Positions 11,501 to 23,685 of a DNA stretch of 64,000 nucleotides are shown here, one piece after another (position 1 is the stretch's first letter; the number at the start of each line of letters is the position of its first letter). The notes under the pieces are model-generated. The model saw only the letters and a list, made by a program, of their open reading frames with translations, was not told where the DNA came from and did not search any database. The DNA comes from Balamuthia mandrillaris (Eukaryota; Discosea; Longamoebia; Balamuthiidae), in assembly GCA_031835245.1 (NCBI GenBank), contig JAVKOQ010000055.1, positions 167,501 to 231,500 on the forward strand. The letters are read 5' to 3'. The translations under genes were made by a program, and so were the position numbers.

Positions 11501-12426
11501 GGTCCTTTAGAGAAGCGGAAATAAAGATGAGAAGAAAGATAAAGAAAGGAAAAACGTGGAGGAAGGAGAAGAAGAGGTTATAACTTATAACTCTTTACTG
11601 AACGATGTTGAGCAGGTAACGTACTTCAAACCACTCGCGCAATGCGCTCTCCCTCCGCAGTCGTTTTGGGACATTTTGGAGCATCAAAGTGAACGCTCTG
11701 ACCTCATTCCTGTCAATTTGGTTTGACGGATGCAAACAGAAGAAGCAGAACAGAGAGTGAGGATAGGAAAAGACATCAAGAGCAAAGATAGAGTGCAGGT
11801 ACCGATTCAAGTAATGTTGTCTCATCCTGCCAAACGTATGATACATGTACCACATAGCAAAGTAAAACACGATAGAATGAATCCAGGTAAACAGGACGTG
11901 AGCGATGAGTCTGTCGTCGCGACTGGGAATGTTGGCAATGGTGAGAATGCCCATCTCGGTGACAGTCTCGGGGTCGTGAGAATAAACTCCGCCCGAGACG
12001 TTGATCGGAATGATCACAAACATTCCTATCGCAAGAAAGTAGACCGACAAGCCCAAACACAACCGGAGAAAGCGCACGTAGCACAATGCATCAGGTCCAT
12101 GTGTTTTCCACAACTTTGAATCGGGGTAGCTATCCGATCAACACAAAGAAGAAGGTGAGCATATACGTCCATCGAACAAAAAAAAAGCAATCGTACCTGA
12201 GAGAGGGCCAAATCCAGGAAAACATGCCATAAAAATACGGAGAGGTACAACACAAGACCTCTTTCTTGCGAGGAGAGAAGAAAAGGGATATACCCATGAA
12301 CTTCCACCGGTGGATGAGACAAAAGATCCCTAGAGCCAAAAGGCATACTCCGAAGCTTATGCCCGTGTTCTGAAAGAACTTGGAAATGCTGCGATCCACA
12401 GCGACACTGGTTTCGTCCGACGACAT
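8548..12426 (-). CDS. OSCA/TMEM63 (CSC1) mechanosensitive cation channel
   Basis: OSCA/TMEM63 proteins are osmo- and mechanically gated cation channels of the plasma membrane or endomembranes. The N-terminal exon has a first membrane helix (ISFGVCLLALGIFCLIH). The next has YVRFLRLCLGLSVYFLAIGM with VIIPIN and LTIANIPSRDDRLIAHV, typical of the family. A large cytosolic loop follows (DRNEVRAFTLMLQNVPKRLR). The channel core comes after it: ALITTIFIAIMKPIFTFI, KQSLYFIDYLLVTGVGRLPI, PPPFDYAGEAG then YSVMAPLISLFG, and ESGCTMWQYAYHH. The C-terminal tail is long, acidic and Gly/Ser-rich. The loop holds an exceptional cysteine cluster at about 11172-11242. At least nine introns are present, one of them with a 190-bp purine hexamer repeat (9533-9726). 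Start at 12426 is the first ATG. Confidence 0.88.
9533..9726. repeat. (GGAAGA)n microsatellite in OSCA intron
   Basis: A perfect GA run passes into about 30 units of GGAAGA on the plus strand, which is TCTTCC on the sense strand of the OSCA gene. It fills most of one intron just after the donor GTACGTCTCTGC. Long open frames of poly-Ser or poly-Glu across it are artefacts of the repeat. Confidence 0.95.
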
Positions 12427-12676
12427 TATCGTTTTGTGTTTTTTTTTTAAAAAAAAAAAAAGATCCTAACCAGCCAGTGAACGTGGTGGCATCCGCTAGC
12501 CTCTTTTTGGGGGGGAGAGGCGCTACTTGCCCGCTACTCGTTGTTTTCCTTTCTTCTCTTCTGTTCGTCTTCTTTTGCACAAACGGTCGGGAGGGACCCC
12601 TCGTTGGGTGTCAATGTTGTCGACGCATTCCATATGCATTCTTTGCATTCTTGACAAAAAAGACAGAAGAAAGAAG
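12427..12676. promoter_or_regulatory. Shared divergent promoter region (OSCA / N-formylglutamate amidohydrolase-like)
   Basis: Two divergent start codons are 250 bp apart, so both promoters lie here. A T/A homopolymer pair sits at 12437-12463 next to the OSCA start. No named element was recognised. Confidence 0.4.
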
Positions 12677-13859
12677 ATGCGCCGCTCTTCTGCGCTCGTC
12701 CGGCGGCCGGAAAGCGCCGTGCGGTTTGGTGCCGGTGCAAGGAGCTCTAAGGATTGGCTGCCAGGATGCAGCAGAACGCTTGCCACGGCTACGCAACGAC
12801 AAAACTTGGTGGAAGAAGCCTACGAGGTGCTATTACCTCCCTCTTCTTCCGCAAGGTTTGGCATGAACCTGTTCTTTCAAAGAACAGCTACCACTTTTTT
12901 TGTTCCTTTTGGTACAAGGAAATAACACGCCTCGTTGTTTCCGTTGCCATTGCCATTGCAGATCTTCGCTTCCCTACACAATGGTATTGACGTGCGAGCA
13001 CGCCTCAATGCGCCTTCCTTCGCCCTACGCCTGGCCGCAAGAAGACCAGCGCTTGGTAGGCACTCACTGGTCCTACGATCCTGGCTCTGAAGGTACGCGA
13101 GGCGCCTTCCTTTTTCTTTAGCGCTGGGTCCCTTTCTCTATTTTTTTAAATATAAGCGGGAACGGCATTTCTGACCTGTTGCTTCAGACTTAACACGAGA
13201 ACTGTCAGCAGCAACGGGAGCAGCAGGCGTACTTTCTCGGTTTAGCAGATTGTTGGTGGATCCCAATCGACCAAGAGACCTTTCTTCTCCCACTTTGTTT
13301 AGAGATATCGCCGACTCGCAACCCGTCTTGCTCAACAAAGGTGCCTCTCCCCATCATCAAACAAACCTTCAGTACCTAATCGCACTTCTTTTTATTTAAA
13401 AATATAAAAGGGCTCAGCCCAGAAGAGAAGAACAGCAGGTTGACCAGGTATTATGACCCATACCATGCCGCATTGTCACAACTTGTGGAACAAGCACAAC
13501 CACGGTTACTCCTCAGCGTTCACAGCTTCACCCCTGAGTACGAAGGCCAGAAGCGCAGCATGGAAATCGGAGTGCTCTTCACCGAGGACGAAGAGCTCGC
13601 CACTTGCGCCAACCAGCATCTCAACGACCTATCCTACAAAAGCGTTTTGAACGAGCCCTGGTCCGGCAAGGCTGGCTTCATGAACTCTGCCGACCAGCAC
13701 TGCAAAGCCTTCAACAACACCAAAGCCAAGAAGACTTGCAGTGCCCTGATGCTTGAAATACGACAGGACTTGATCACGAGGCCTGAGTGGAGAGCAAAAC
13801 TGTGCCAAGACCTCTCCGAGCTGTTGGGGAGTGCTCGTTTTTCTCGCATTGTTGCTTAG
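12677..13859 (+). CDS. N-formylglutamate amidohydrolase family protein (HutG/FGase-like)
   Basis: The family hydrolyses N-formylglutamate or related N-acyl amino acids in a zinc-dependent reaction. The first exon encodes a basic, Ser/Arg-rich N-terminus that could be a mitochondrial presequence (inference). After the first intron the chain reads MVLTCEHASMRLPSPYAWP, the metal-binding start of the family, then LVGTHWSYDPGSED, LSRFSRLLVDPNRPRD, RYYDPYHAALSQLVE, and HSFTPEYEGQKRSMEIGVLF. The last exon holds the extended C-terminus with MLEIRQDLI. These blocks occur in the order and spacing of bacterial COG3931-type members. Four short introns interrupt it, one with a GTACG donor at about 13093, so it is a resident nuclear gene whatever its ancient origin. 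Whether the substrate is formylglutamate cannot be told. Confidence 0.82.
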
Positions 13860-14349
13860 CAACACCGGTTGCTGTTGCTATAGTGATCCTCTAATTAAAG
13901 AGCAATTGTACGATTGATTTTTGATTGGTTGGTGGCCTATTAATTTAAAAATGTGTCCCTTCGCTAAACAGTGAAATTGAAGTTTTAAATAACGAACAAA
14001 AGGTACCGCAAAACTTTTATTTTTGTACTAACTGTAAAAGAAATGAAGAAAGGGTCCCCAAAAAACCAATTTCTGGGGACAAAAAACATAAATAAGAAAA
14101 GGGTCAAGTCGAGGCGTATGAGACTACTCGTACACATTTTTTGGAGCAAGGCAAGCGCAATGCCTATCCAAAAAAGAAAAGAAAAGAGAGTGGCGAGAGC
14201 AACTCCCGAAAAGAAAAACCAAACAACATCCACAAAGCAAATTCCTCCACGGCATCCACAAAAACAGAAAAAGAGAGAAGAAAACCACTTTCCTCGGTGT
14301 TGTTCTCAGCAACGGCGATTGCGTGGTTCATTTTCGTTCCGCTTTTTTT
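13860..14349. other. Convergent intergenic region, 490 bp
   Basis: This lies between the 3' ends of the amidohydrolase-like gene and the cyclin gene. It is A/T-rich, with a short hairpin-like GGTTGCTGTTGC context just after the first stop. Presumably it holds two 3' UTRs. No gene is supported. Confidence 0.5.
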
Positions 14350-16221
14350 TTACTGCCCCGTAGAAACCTCGGGTGGGGGAATGGTAGACACCCGGTGGAA
14401 CCTCTTGTGGGAGTATTTTTCCCTCACGGCCTGCAGGCTCGCGTTCTCGTTCATTGCGCAGTACATGTTGTACAGCTCTTGAATGCATTGCTGCAACTCC
14501 GCATCATTAATACTGTACTGAGTATAAAATGTCAACGTTGGTGTCTGAAAGTAAATAACAGTCAGTAAAACCACCAGGATGAAAGCAAGAAGGGCAAGGA
14601 CTGACCCAAGGCTCTCTGTTCAAAGTACGAAGGGCCAAAAAGACAGCCGCAGCAGCAATCTGAGAGGGCAAGTACTTGACAAAGGAGTACTCCAGCAGGG
14701 TGAGCTCCGCCAGGTAGCTCGCCAAAAAGGCAACGGTGAGGTCTGCGCCGGCCGCCTTGAGGAACCTGCGGAGAAAGACCTTGGTGGTGGCGGCGGTCAA
14801 CTGGAACTCCAGCGTGTTGAGGATGTGAGCCTCCATCATGAGGATCTCCTCGCGAGAGTAGGTGTTGGCCGAGATGTAGACAAACTCTTCCACAGCCGGT
14901 GCGTAGATCTCTTCGTACTTGGCGGCGATGAACATGGCGGTTACTCCCACAAGTTGGAACTTGCGTTTGTCGATACGGCGCTCCGCTAGGAACCGGTCCA
15001 GGTAGTTCACAGCCAAGAAGAGGGTCTCCGAGGAGAGCTCATACTCGTCCGCCACCTCCACCAACCAGTCACAAAGAATGCCTCGCATCGATGCTGTTAT
15101 GCCCTTTTGTACAGATGTCATGTAGTCTAGTCTTCTCGGTCTCCGCAGTTGCTATACAGCATGAATAGGTTTAGAGAAGTTGCAAAGGGGCAAAGAACGA
15201 AACAAGACGAGCAAGTACCTCGTTGATTCGAAGGTTGACATAAATGTCGTTGACGTAGGAAGTGCACCATTGAGGGTCTTGCTCGTCGACAAAGTCAATG
15301 TCGAGGACCTCCCAGCCACCACCGATCGTTTGTTCTTCCTCGTCTACAGCCTGTTTGCGGGCCACCACAACCTCTTCCTTCTGTTTGGCCTCGTTGGGAG
15401 ATGCAGCGTTGCTGCTGCTGGTTGCTTCACAGGCTGTGTCTCTGTCCACTTCATAGTCCGAGTCCATTGCTCGCTGTTCCAACTCCATTTGATCTGTTAA
15501 TGAACAGCACAAACTAATGTTAAACAAAAGGAAGAGCGAAAGCCGACGGCGAAGAAGGCAAACCGTGGCTGGCTCTAGTGCGTGCGGAGCTCTCAGCAGC
15601 GCTGACCAACAATGCTTCCGAATGAGAAAAATGTTTGGTGGAAGTGGTGGCGCTGATGGGGCTGGGCAAGATGACATCCATGGAGCTTTGGCTGTCGCTA
15701 CCGCGGAGCGCCACCAACGGATTCTCTTCCTCTTCCTCCTCTTCGTCCGCCACAGCATTGGGGGTTGATGTGACGGATTTCTTTGTGCGACGTCTGCTAC
15801 TGAGCGAAGAGCGCTTCTTCCGTCGATCGGTCGAGGTGCTTTTTGTGATCTGCGCAACACAAATATTTTAAAAAAAAGGTTTTAGTTTGACGATCATCAA
15901 AACATAAAACGTGAAGAAGATAGGAAAAAAAAAACAAACCTTCGCTTTGGGACGAGAGGATTGAGAGAGAGGAGCAGCGGCAGGAAGAGGAGCGGCCGTT
16001 GTGTTGTTGGTGATGTTCCTGAGGGCCACGCGGCCCGTGGTGGACTTGCCGTTGGAGACATGCATGGTCTTGGTGGGCGGCATCTGGAGCTTGGCCTCGC
16101 CTGCGTGGAGGTAGTGGTGAGGTTGGTTCTCCTCCTCTCCGGCGGTGGTCTGTTGGTGTCTCCGCTTGTTGCCGCTGCCAAAGAAGCCGTCCGGCAAGGC
16201 CGACGTCAATTGGTTGAACAT
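14350..16221 (-). CDS. A-type mitotic cyclin
   Basis: A/B-type cyclins activate cyclin-dependent kinases in S phase and mitosis. The N-terminal exons are Ser/Thr/Asn-rich and contain KMHVSNGK-like basic patches and VALRNITNN, resembling the destruction-box region of A/B cyclins (the box itself is not certain). The cyclin box begins with the MRAIL-type motif MRGILCDWLVEVADEYEL, followed by FLAVNYLDRFLAERRI, QLVGVTAMFIAAKYEEIYAP and EFVYISANTYSREEIL. The C-terminal cyclin fold has LTLLEYSFVKYLPSQIAAAA and ends with AVREKYSHKRFHRVS, the ending typical of cyclin A rather than B. Five or so introns are present. The first ATG is at 16221. An apparent 5' UTR intron (about 16410-16270) begins GTACTT and ends CTGCAG. 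Confidence 0.9.
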
Positions 16222-17311
16222 TGTCGAGCGTATTTGGTGAGAAAGAATGAAGAATGACGAAGGAGACCTGCAGAAACACAAGCATCAAAAATAGAGAGTA
16301 AGCCAAGGAGAGAAGTGGTAAGGTGTGTTGAACGGGGAAGAAAAAGGAAAATATAAATGGAGTGCATAGAGTTTCATGAACGGAAGAAGAGAGGAGAGTA
16401 ATAAAGTACCTCTGCGCCGCTTTTTATGGAAAGAGAGACGAAGCAAAAAAAAAAAATACCCGTCCCTTTTTGGTGGTGACAAGAAGAAGAAGAGTGTTTG
16501 GAGGGCAGCAAACTTTTTTATTACCACGTTGTTTGTATGGTTTTTGTGTGGTTGAACGTAAAAAAAAAATCTTATCGTAGCGACGACACTGACTAAAGTC
16601 TTCTTAAGAAAGTTTCTTTTTTTGTTTGTGTGTTTGAACAAAGCTAACAGTATGTAAACTCTCTATGTAAACAACTTTCAGCAGTCAAAGTGTCTCGGCG
16701 CGAAGAGGTTTCTTCTTCTTGTGGGGAGGAAAAAAAAAAGTAAAATGCTTTTAGAAGAAGCAAACCATTCCCGCCACACACGTTGGTTATAATAAAAAAA
16801 AGAAAACCCTCCCAAAAACAAAACAGGATTTCGCTTCCTTCCTTTTTTTCTTTATTTTTTGCCCGCTCAAACCCAAAATATGGAATGTGTGCTTTAGCTC
16901 CAAAAAAATTGGCAAAAAACACCGTTACAGACGGTTACGCTCTTTTTTTTGCCAAGTTTCCAGACCGTCGGCCAATCAAAAATCAAACAGTTTTCGGAGT
17001 TGGATTTTCGGAACCAACCTTAAACCATAATCGGTGGGCATGTCCTTTATTGTGCAATTATGCCAGATCCTCATAGATCGTTATCTCATATAAGGTCAAG
17101 TCCGCAAAAGAAGATTATCTTTTGGGGCTACAAGTTGCTTAGCGACCATACTTGTGGCGTGCCAAGAAGAGAGCAACAACAAGAGGTCGTGCAGAGAGAC
17201 CGTCGGAGTGATAAAAAGGAGCGGTGATGATGATGAAAAAAAGCTAAGAATGCTTTATTTGTGGTGCGGCAGTATCTACGTTTCAGGGCAACTGCCGGTG
17301 TTGGTTGGGTT
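16222..17311. other. Intergenic region, 1.09 kb, upstream of cyclin
   Basis: This holds the cyclin 5' UTR with its probable intron (about 16270-16410), the cyclin promoter, and the 3' UTR of the S28 gene. A CCAAT box is visible near 16972. The sequence is otherwise A/T-rich with short homopolymers. No further gene was found. Confidence 0.5.
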
Positions 17312-18896
17312 TTAGCCAAGCTTTTCCCAACCGGAGCGCTTCCACTTGCCGTAGAAATGGTAGGTTATGAAGAGGACGATAGCGCCACCCAACAACACCC
17401 CAAATATAATGCCAAACGTGCCAGTTAGGAATCCCACAAGGACTTTTCGTTTGAAACAACAAAAGGGAGGACACAGACACAGTTAGCAATACACAAAAAG
17501 AAAAGGAAGAGGACAGAGGAGAGAGAAAGGAGAAGAGAGAGAAAGAGAGACGAGATGTTGTGCTGCTTTGCTTTACCTGATTTGTTGCTGTCACCGCCTT
17601 TGTGAATGGTCTTGGTGCAGTCCGAATTTTGCGACTTCCATGACTTGAGCGTGCTTAATATCTTCAGTATGGATTGGGGGAAGGTAAGTGATAAGAATGA
17701 ACAGGAGCAACAATCTAGAACGTGAATTTGCTTTTAAAGTTGCACAAACCTGATTTCTAACATCCTTGAGGCAGTTTTCGTGAACGGAGGTGTCCAACCA
17801 GGAATAGGTGATAGTTGGATTCTCACAGCTGATTTCCAAGAATCTGTTCGTGTCAGACTTATCGCGTACAAACTTGGCGTCTGGCACCAACTGCTGAGCG
17901 AGATCGTTTTTGGAAGTTACAAATATCATGTTGCAACCTTCTGGATTCTCCCCTCTTTGTTTAGGAAAAGAATACAAGTGTTAAGGAACTGGATTAGCTG
18001 AGAGAGAGAGAGAGAGAGAACAAACCCGTAGAGAGCATTGACAACATCGATTTGCGGTTGATCAGGAATGTGGACGTCGCTGAACAATTTCTTGCATGTC
18101 TGTAGATACCAAGTCAACGTCAATTGTGGTGGGATCAATGAAGTATTGCCTTTAGGGGTCTTTACGGGAGAAAGAAAGAGAAACGGTGTTAATTTTACTG
18201 CTGTTTGTACAGAAGAGCTGACAGACAGATAATACCTGAAACTGTCCAAGCTGAGCACACTTCAGGTAGTAGGTAGGACGGTAGCCAGAAAATATACTGG
18301 GAATTGTTGTGTTGGTGTCCAATGCAATATCAAAATCGATGCAATCAAGCTGTTAATGGTACCACAAAAGATAGGATTAACCATTTAGCAGTAGGGTGAA
18401 GTTTTAAAAAAACAAGCTGGGATGACAAAAAGTACTGATGAATCGCCACGAAGTTCTTTCAACAATTTGGCAAAGTTGGCCAGTTTGTCTGAAGTATTTG
18501 CATTCACTTTGGCTGTCAAATTGGCACAAATCTAAAAACGGAGTAAAACCGTAAGCAACAAAGAGGCTGTCGTCCCTAGAGTGAGAGAAGAGAAAATAGA
18601 ATTGGACAGAAGAGTACCAGGTCTTTGGCGGATGAATAGTAGCTAGTGAAAATGCTGTTCAACACGTAAAAGAACTCCTCTTCGTTAGGAAGGAGTTGCT
18701 TGCAACCCATTTGATGCTGCATGTAATAAACCATATATCAATATGACCGTTTTAAAAACTAGTATTCAAAGAGTTTGACAAACCTGAAAGTCAGTTGTAT
18801 TTATCGAACTCCAAGCCCTCGACAGGTTATAGACCGCGTCGTGTACAACGGAACTGCAAGCCTCGCCTGTGTGTACATAAGACCTTAGCAAAGAGA

Positions 18897-18937
<41 letters not shown>

Positions 18938-20196
18938 GACAGAGGCTCTAACCTAACCAGGCTTGGTAGGCAGAGTCGTAGCCAATATCTTCAAGGGTGG
19001 CGAGCATGTAGGGCGAAGTGGCGACACTTCCAAATACCAGTTGTGGATTTTTGGCTCTGTAGAAAAGCAAATGTTCGTTTAGCACAAATTGGTTTTTTTT
19101 TTTTTAAAAAAAGGGGTGGAATACAGATAAAGAGGGGAGGGGGATGCTAGTATGTTTACCTCAACCACGTGGCGTAGGCACCATTGAATAGATCGGCAAC
19201 AATAATCCAACGAGGCTATTGAGATAATGTAAGCACAAAGAGTAGCTACAAGGAGAAGAGTAGCAGAGATAAAGTACGTCATTCAACTGCAGGGTTTTGG
19301 TCATATTCGCAATAAAATCGCTGTAGTCTGCGATGCTGTAAATTTGTGCATTCATATTAACTTAGCAGAGAATAGAGAGCAAAGCAAGGAAGAAAGGAAG
19401 AGAGAGCAGCAGTGCCAAACAGAGTGGAGTAGAAGAAGAAGAGCGAGGAACACTGAAAACGAGAATAGGAGGGAGGGAGAAGACACAACGAAGATAGTAC
19501 TTTTGCTCTATGGTAGAGAAACGAATATTGGTAGAGGTAACGTCGCGCACGGGATAGCTCTGCCCAGAATAACGAGGCTCTATTTCGATCAACATAGCCC
19601 CTATTCATTTAAGCCATGTTTTCAAAAATAAAAAATACGTTATGATTGTAAGTTAACCGGTCCAGAAGCGCAACAAAGAAAGAGCATTTGTTGGGGGAGG
19701 CAATACGGTACCCAACTCTTTGGCCCACTCCGCCACAGCAGAGGTGGTCAGGTCACCATCAGGCTGCCATATAAAAGAGTTGATGTAGACTGTGGTTTGT
19801 TATTGCCCAATCATAAAGCGTGTAGCAGGAGTCAGTGAGAGAGTGATCGAAAAGTAAACACAACGAGAGAGGGGGAGAAAGAGAGAGAGAGAAAGAAGGA
19901 AAAAAAAGTAGCAGGACGGTACGCAGAACGATCCCGTTGGATTGGTCTTTCCACCAGCTCTTCTGTAGCCAGAAGCGCTGGTGGAAAGACGCGCCGTTTT
20001 GGAGATCAAAGTGATCCACCGGCTGAGTGAAATTGCCGGCAGTGATGCCCGCGGCGGCCGCTAACCCCCTTCTGCCACCACCAGCAGCAGCGGAGGAAGC
20101 GGGAGCCGCGGCAGAGGAGGAGCCAACGAGGGAGGAAAAGTAAAAGGTGGTGAAGACGAGCGCAATCATAAAGGCTTTACGGTTGAGGAAGTGCAT
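17312..20196 (-). CDS. S28-family serine carboxypeptidase-like protein, likely inactive, membrane anchored
   Basis: Family S28 includes prolyl carboxypeptidase, DPP7 and thymus-specific serine protease, all secreted or lysosomal. The N-terminus at 20196 is a signal peptide (FMIALVFTTFYFSSLVGSSS). Family blocks follow in order: QPVDHFDLQNGASFHQRFWL, EPRYSGQSYP (normally EHRYYGxSxP), FIANMTKTLQL, WIIVADLFNGAYATWLRAKN, RPTYYLKCAQLGQFQ, and CKKLFSDVHI with NALYG. In the fourth block the usual GGSYxG nucleophile elbow reads ADLFNG, so Ser is replaced by Leu with no gap in the alignment. The C-terminus ends in a membrane helix (TGTFGIIFGVLLGGAIVLFI) and a short basic tail, unusual for the family. 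About twelve introns interrupt it. It is most likely a non-catalytic, type I membrane S28 relative. Confidence 0.75.
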
Positions 20197-20673
20197 GGAA
20201 GCGGTCCATCTCGGGAGCTTGATGCAGTAGAGGTTGGTCAACACTGAGATCTTCATGGTCGGGTGGGCGTGCTACAAGAGCAGCAGCAGTAGTGAGTTCT
20301 GGTTCGTCGTCGTAACTCAAGCAAGGAAAAGAACAGATAAGAAAAAAAGAGAGCAAAAAAAAATAAATATTGAGGAAATTCTGCAGAAGATGTTGGAGAC
20401 CTCTTCCGCCAATCAAAAGATTATGTCGACCAATGTGGCGCAGCTTGGAATATGCGCCGTTGTATGCCAGGTGAATGGCGGAATTCTCATCCCATGGAAT
20501 TCGTCGACGAGAATTACGGAAAAGGTAATAATACGTGATACGGAAAGAAGGAAAAGAAAAAGGAAAAAGTGGTTGCTGTAGTTTTTGTTGGAAACAAACA
20601 CCCACGAGAGAGAGAGAGAGGGAGAGGGAGAGAGAGAGAGAGAACCACCCGCACGCACATCAGACAATAGAGC
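20197..20673. promoter_or_regulatory. Divergent intergenic region, 477 bp
   Basis: It separates the S28-like gene from the PX-SDR gene. It contains a GA microsatellite (20607-20643) close to the PX-SDR start and a weak open frame at 20234-20581 with no recognised family. Both promoters must lie here. Confidence 0.4.
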
Positions 20674-22799
20674 ATGGAAAGAGAGGAGTGTGAAGACGGT
20701 GGGCCATTGGCCCTGCTCGAGCCGCTCAGCGAGGAGCCTCCTCCCACAAGTGAACCAGAGCGCAACGGCGATGTTACCACCGTCGCTCAACGTTCCATCC
20801 TTTCTGAACAACCTTTTGCTTCCACTCTTTCTTCTTCTTCCTCTTCTTCTTCTTCTTCTTCCAGCAACACTGATCAACGAAAAAGCAAAGGAAAGGAAAA
20901 AGTAGATGTGGAGGAACAAGAACCTCAAGAATTACTACTAGAAGAAGGTGAAGCAGAAGAATGGGAAGCACCAGAGGGAGTGTCCACCAGCACTGTCTAT
21001 GACATTGTCCTTTTGGACGCCCGCAACGTTAAACAGCCATGGGACGCTCTCTCTTACACTGTACGATTTCCTCTCCTCGCTCTTCTCCATCTCCTTCTGC
21101 GTTTCCTGTCTCCGTGTAGTTACAGTTGGTGTGTGACAAACAGGTCTATGATGTGGCCTTGTACACTTTAGCTTCCAAGAAGCCAATCGTGGTGTCGAAG
21201 CGCTTCAGCGAGTTTGTGGCATTTCATGACGCCGTACGATCTTCTTTCCCTCCTCCTCTCTCTCTCTCTCTCTCTCTGTTCTCTCATCACGTTAGTAATC
21301 GTGCACCAGTTGAAAGCAGCGTTTCCAACAGCAAAGGTGCCAGTATTTCCTTCAAAGTCGTTGCTGACACCCAAGATGGACCCCACTCTGATCGAGCTCC
21401 GTAAGTTGGAGCTGGAAGAGTATCTGAGAGAGCTGTTGAGCCTGAGCAAAGAACAGCAGCAACAACAACAGATCCAACAACGAAAGAGAAGAGGAAGCGG
21501 CAGCGAAGCAGAGGCGTCAGCAGAGGGTGACGTCCCTTCTGCTGGTGTCAACTTTTGGGATTCTTTCTATACAAAGCTTTTCTTGGAGGCATATGACCTC
21601 CACGAGAAAGTGGTGATCATTACAGGTGGCGCTAGCGGCCTTGGTTTGGCAGCGGCTAAAGTCTTAGCTACTCTTAAGGCTCGCGTTATCCTTGGTTCGT
21701 TCTCTCTCTCTCTCTCTCTTGTTCTGTTGCATAACTCATTCTTCTCTTCTTATTGTTTCCGTGGCTGTTCTTCGTTCTTTGCTCTGAACAGCCATACGAT
21801 CACCGGAATCAGCTTCGTCTATCATAGAACAAATACAAAAAGGTACTTTGCCGTATTTCTATCGATTCGTTATTGGTTTGTGTTCACTTCTTTTGTTCTT
21901 TCTGTAGAAACAAAAAACACAAACGTGGAGGCAATGCAGCTCGACCTTTCTTCATTGGCCTCGGTTCGTTCATTCGTGGAGGCATTCAAAGCCAAGGACT
22001 TGCCATTGCATCTTCTCATCAACAACGCAGCCATGTTGGGCATTCGCGGACTATCCGAAGATGGCTTCGAACTTCATTTGGCATCTAACTACCTTGGGTA
22101 CGTTGCTCTTTATTTATTTGTTCTCTGGTTATTTTTGTAAGCGCGACCAGTTTTTAACTAGAGGAGCAAAAAAAAAAAAAAAAAGCCACTTTCTGTTGAC
22201 CAATCTACTGTTGGAAAGCTTAGAACAAGGAGGCGGATCCGCCCGCATAATCAACGTAAGCTGCAAAGTGCACATGAACGTGACAGGTCCGGTTAACTGG
22301 TCCACCGTAGCTAGAGAGCCATGCGCCAATGGGCCTCGTGGTCTTCTTGGTATGTTCCTTGTTCTGCTGGAGTTGGAACTGGCTTCTTCATTCTATTAAC
22401 TCGTTTTCTTGTTAATACAACAAAGCTGCGTATGAGAAAAGCAAATTAGCCAATGCCATGTTTACCAGAGAACTGAGTAAGCGACTAAGAGGACGACCCA
22501 TCACCGTGTTTACCGCTGATCCCGGCGTTATCGCCTCTGGTATCCCTTCTCTCTCTCTCTCTCTCTCTCTCCTGCAAAAAAAGAAAGTTTCGCTGTGTTT
22601 TTTAGACTTCTAACCTTCTGTTCATACAGGTCTTTGGCGGAATCTACCAGGTCCATTGGCGTGGATGATGAAAAAGGTGATGACGAGCGAGGAACGGGCC
22701 GTTACCACCTTGCTTTATTGTGCTATCTCTGAGGAAGCCTTGAAACTACCCTCTGGTACCTACTGCGAGAAATGTGCCGAAGGAGTACGTCTACGATTT

Positions 22800-22841
<42 letters not shown>

Positions 22842-23035
22842 CATTTTGCTCCTTGCATAATCCCTCACCATGTTATTCCATACAGACGCCTAGCCCTATA
22901 GTGGATGATAAAGACCAAACTTCTAGTTTATGGCAGCTCAGCGAGGAGTGGAGTGGACTACTGAGCGGCTCCTCCACAACCACTGTTGCTTCCACCGCTG
23001 ATGCTGATGATGACATAACGAACGAACCACTTTAA
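20674..23035 (+). CDS. PX domain fused to short-chain dehydrogenase/reductase
   Basis: The first exon is acidic and Ser-rich. A PX (phosphoinositide-binding) domain follows over the next exons: STVYDIVLLDARNV, QVYDVALYTLASKKPIVVSK, RFSEFVAFHDA, LKAAFPTAKVPVFPSKSLLT, and IELRKLELEEYLRELLSLS. A Gln/Arg-rich linker leads to a classical SDR domain: KVVIITGGASGLGLAAAKVL (TGxxxGxG, NAD(P) binding), LLINNAAMLG (NNAG-type), SARIINVSCKVHM, YEKSKLANAMF (YxxxK catalytic pair) and FTADPGVIASGL. The SDR part resembles the retinol dehydrogenase/WWOX type; its substrate is unknown. The PX part suggests recruitment to endosomal PI3P membranes (inference). Most introns carry sense-strand CT tracts (21260, 21703, 22552, 22805), and donors are often GTACG. 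The exon frames join the two domains without a stop. Confidence 0.82.
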
Positions 23036-23169
23036 ACCAAGATATTTTGAGTCTATTTTTTTAAAAAATATGTTATTTAGTTAACGAACAAAGCTGCATT
23101 TCAAGTAGCCCACCGCTTTAACCAAGTTCATTGTTAATACGGTAACATAGAACGAGCTATTGTTTGTTG

Positions 23170-23644
23170 TTAAAAGTCCAAAGTGTTACGCTCTTCCATT
23201 TGAGTTCGCTTCTGCAGCCGGATTTCTTGGTAGAGCGGCTCCAACAAAAAGGATTGCAGCAACTTTACATAGTTTGCAAGAGATGTCTTTTTATAAAGTG
23301 GTCCTGTTTTTTTTTCAATCAACAAACAGACAATGCCAATAAGAAAGAGAGAGAAGTGAGAAGAGAGAAGAGAGAAGAGAAGAGAGAAGAGAAGGGAGAG
23401 AGACAACAACGAAGGAAAAAAAAAACGTACGTTTGGTAGGTTGTTGAGAATCGTTGGCGTGTTGGGCATCATACTGGTTCAGTTCGTTTTCCAGTTGCCG
23501 GACGGTGGGCACTGCCAGTGGATCAAATTGGTCACAGATTCTAGCATCAATGGGCACACATACCCTCTCTATACCAGAGTTGAAAAAGAACAAAAAGGAA
23601 AGGCAAAAAGCATTAGCATATCATACGTCCAATCAAAGCGCGCG

Positions 23645-23685
<41 letters not shown>

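Noticed and set aside
12677-13859. Possible bacterial contamination or recent transfer of the amidohydrolase-like gene
   Set aside because: It has four introns with the local donor style, so it is a long-resident nuclear gene.
20234-20581. 115-codon plus-strand frame between the S28-like and PX-SDR genes
   Set aside because: It lies in a divergent promoter region, has low-complexity Lys/Arg content and matches no family.
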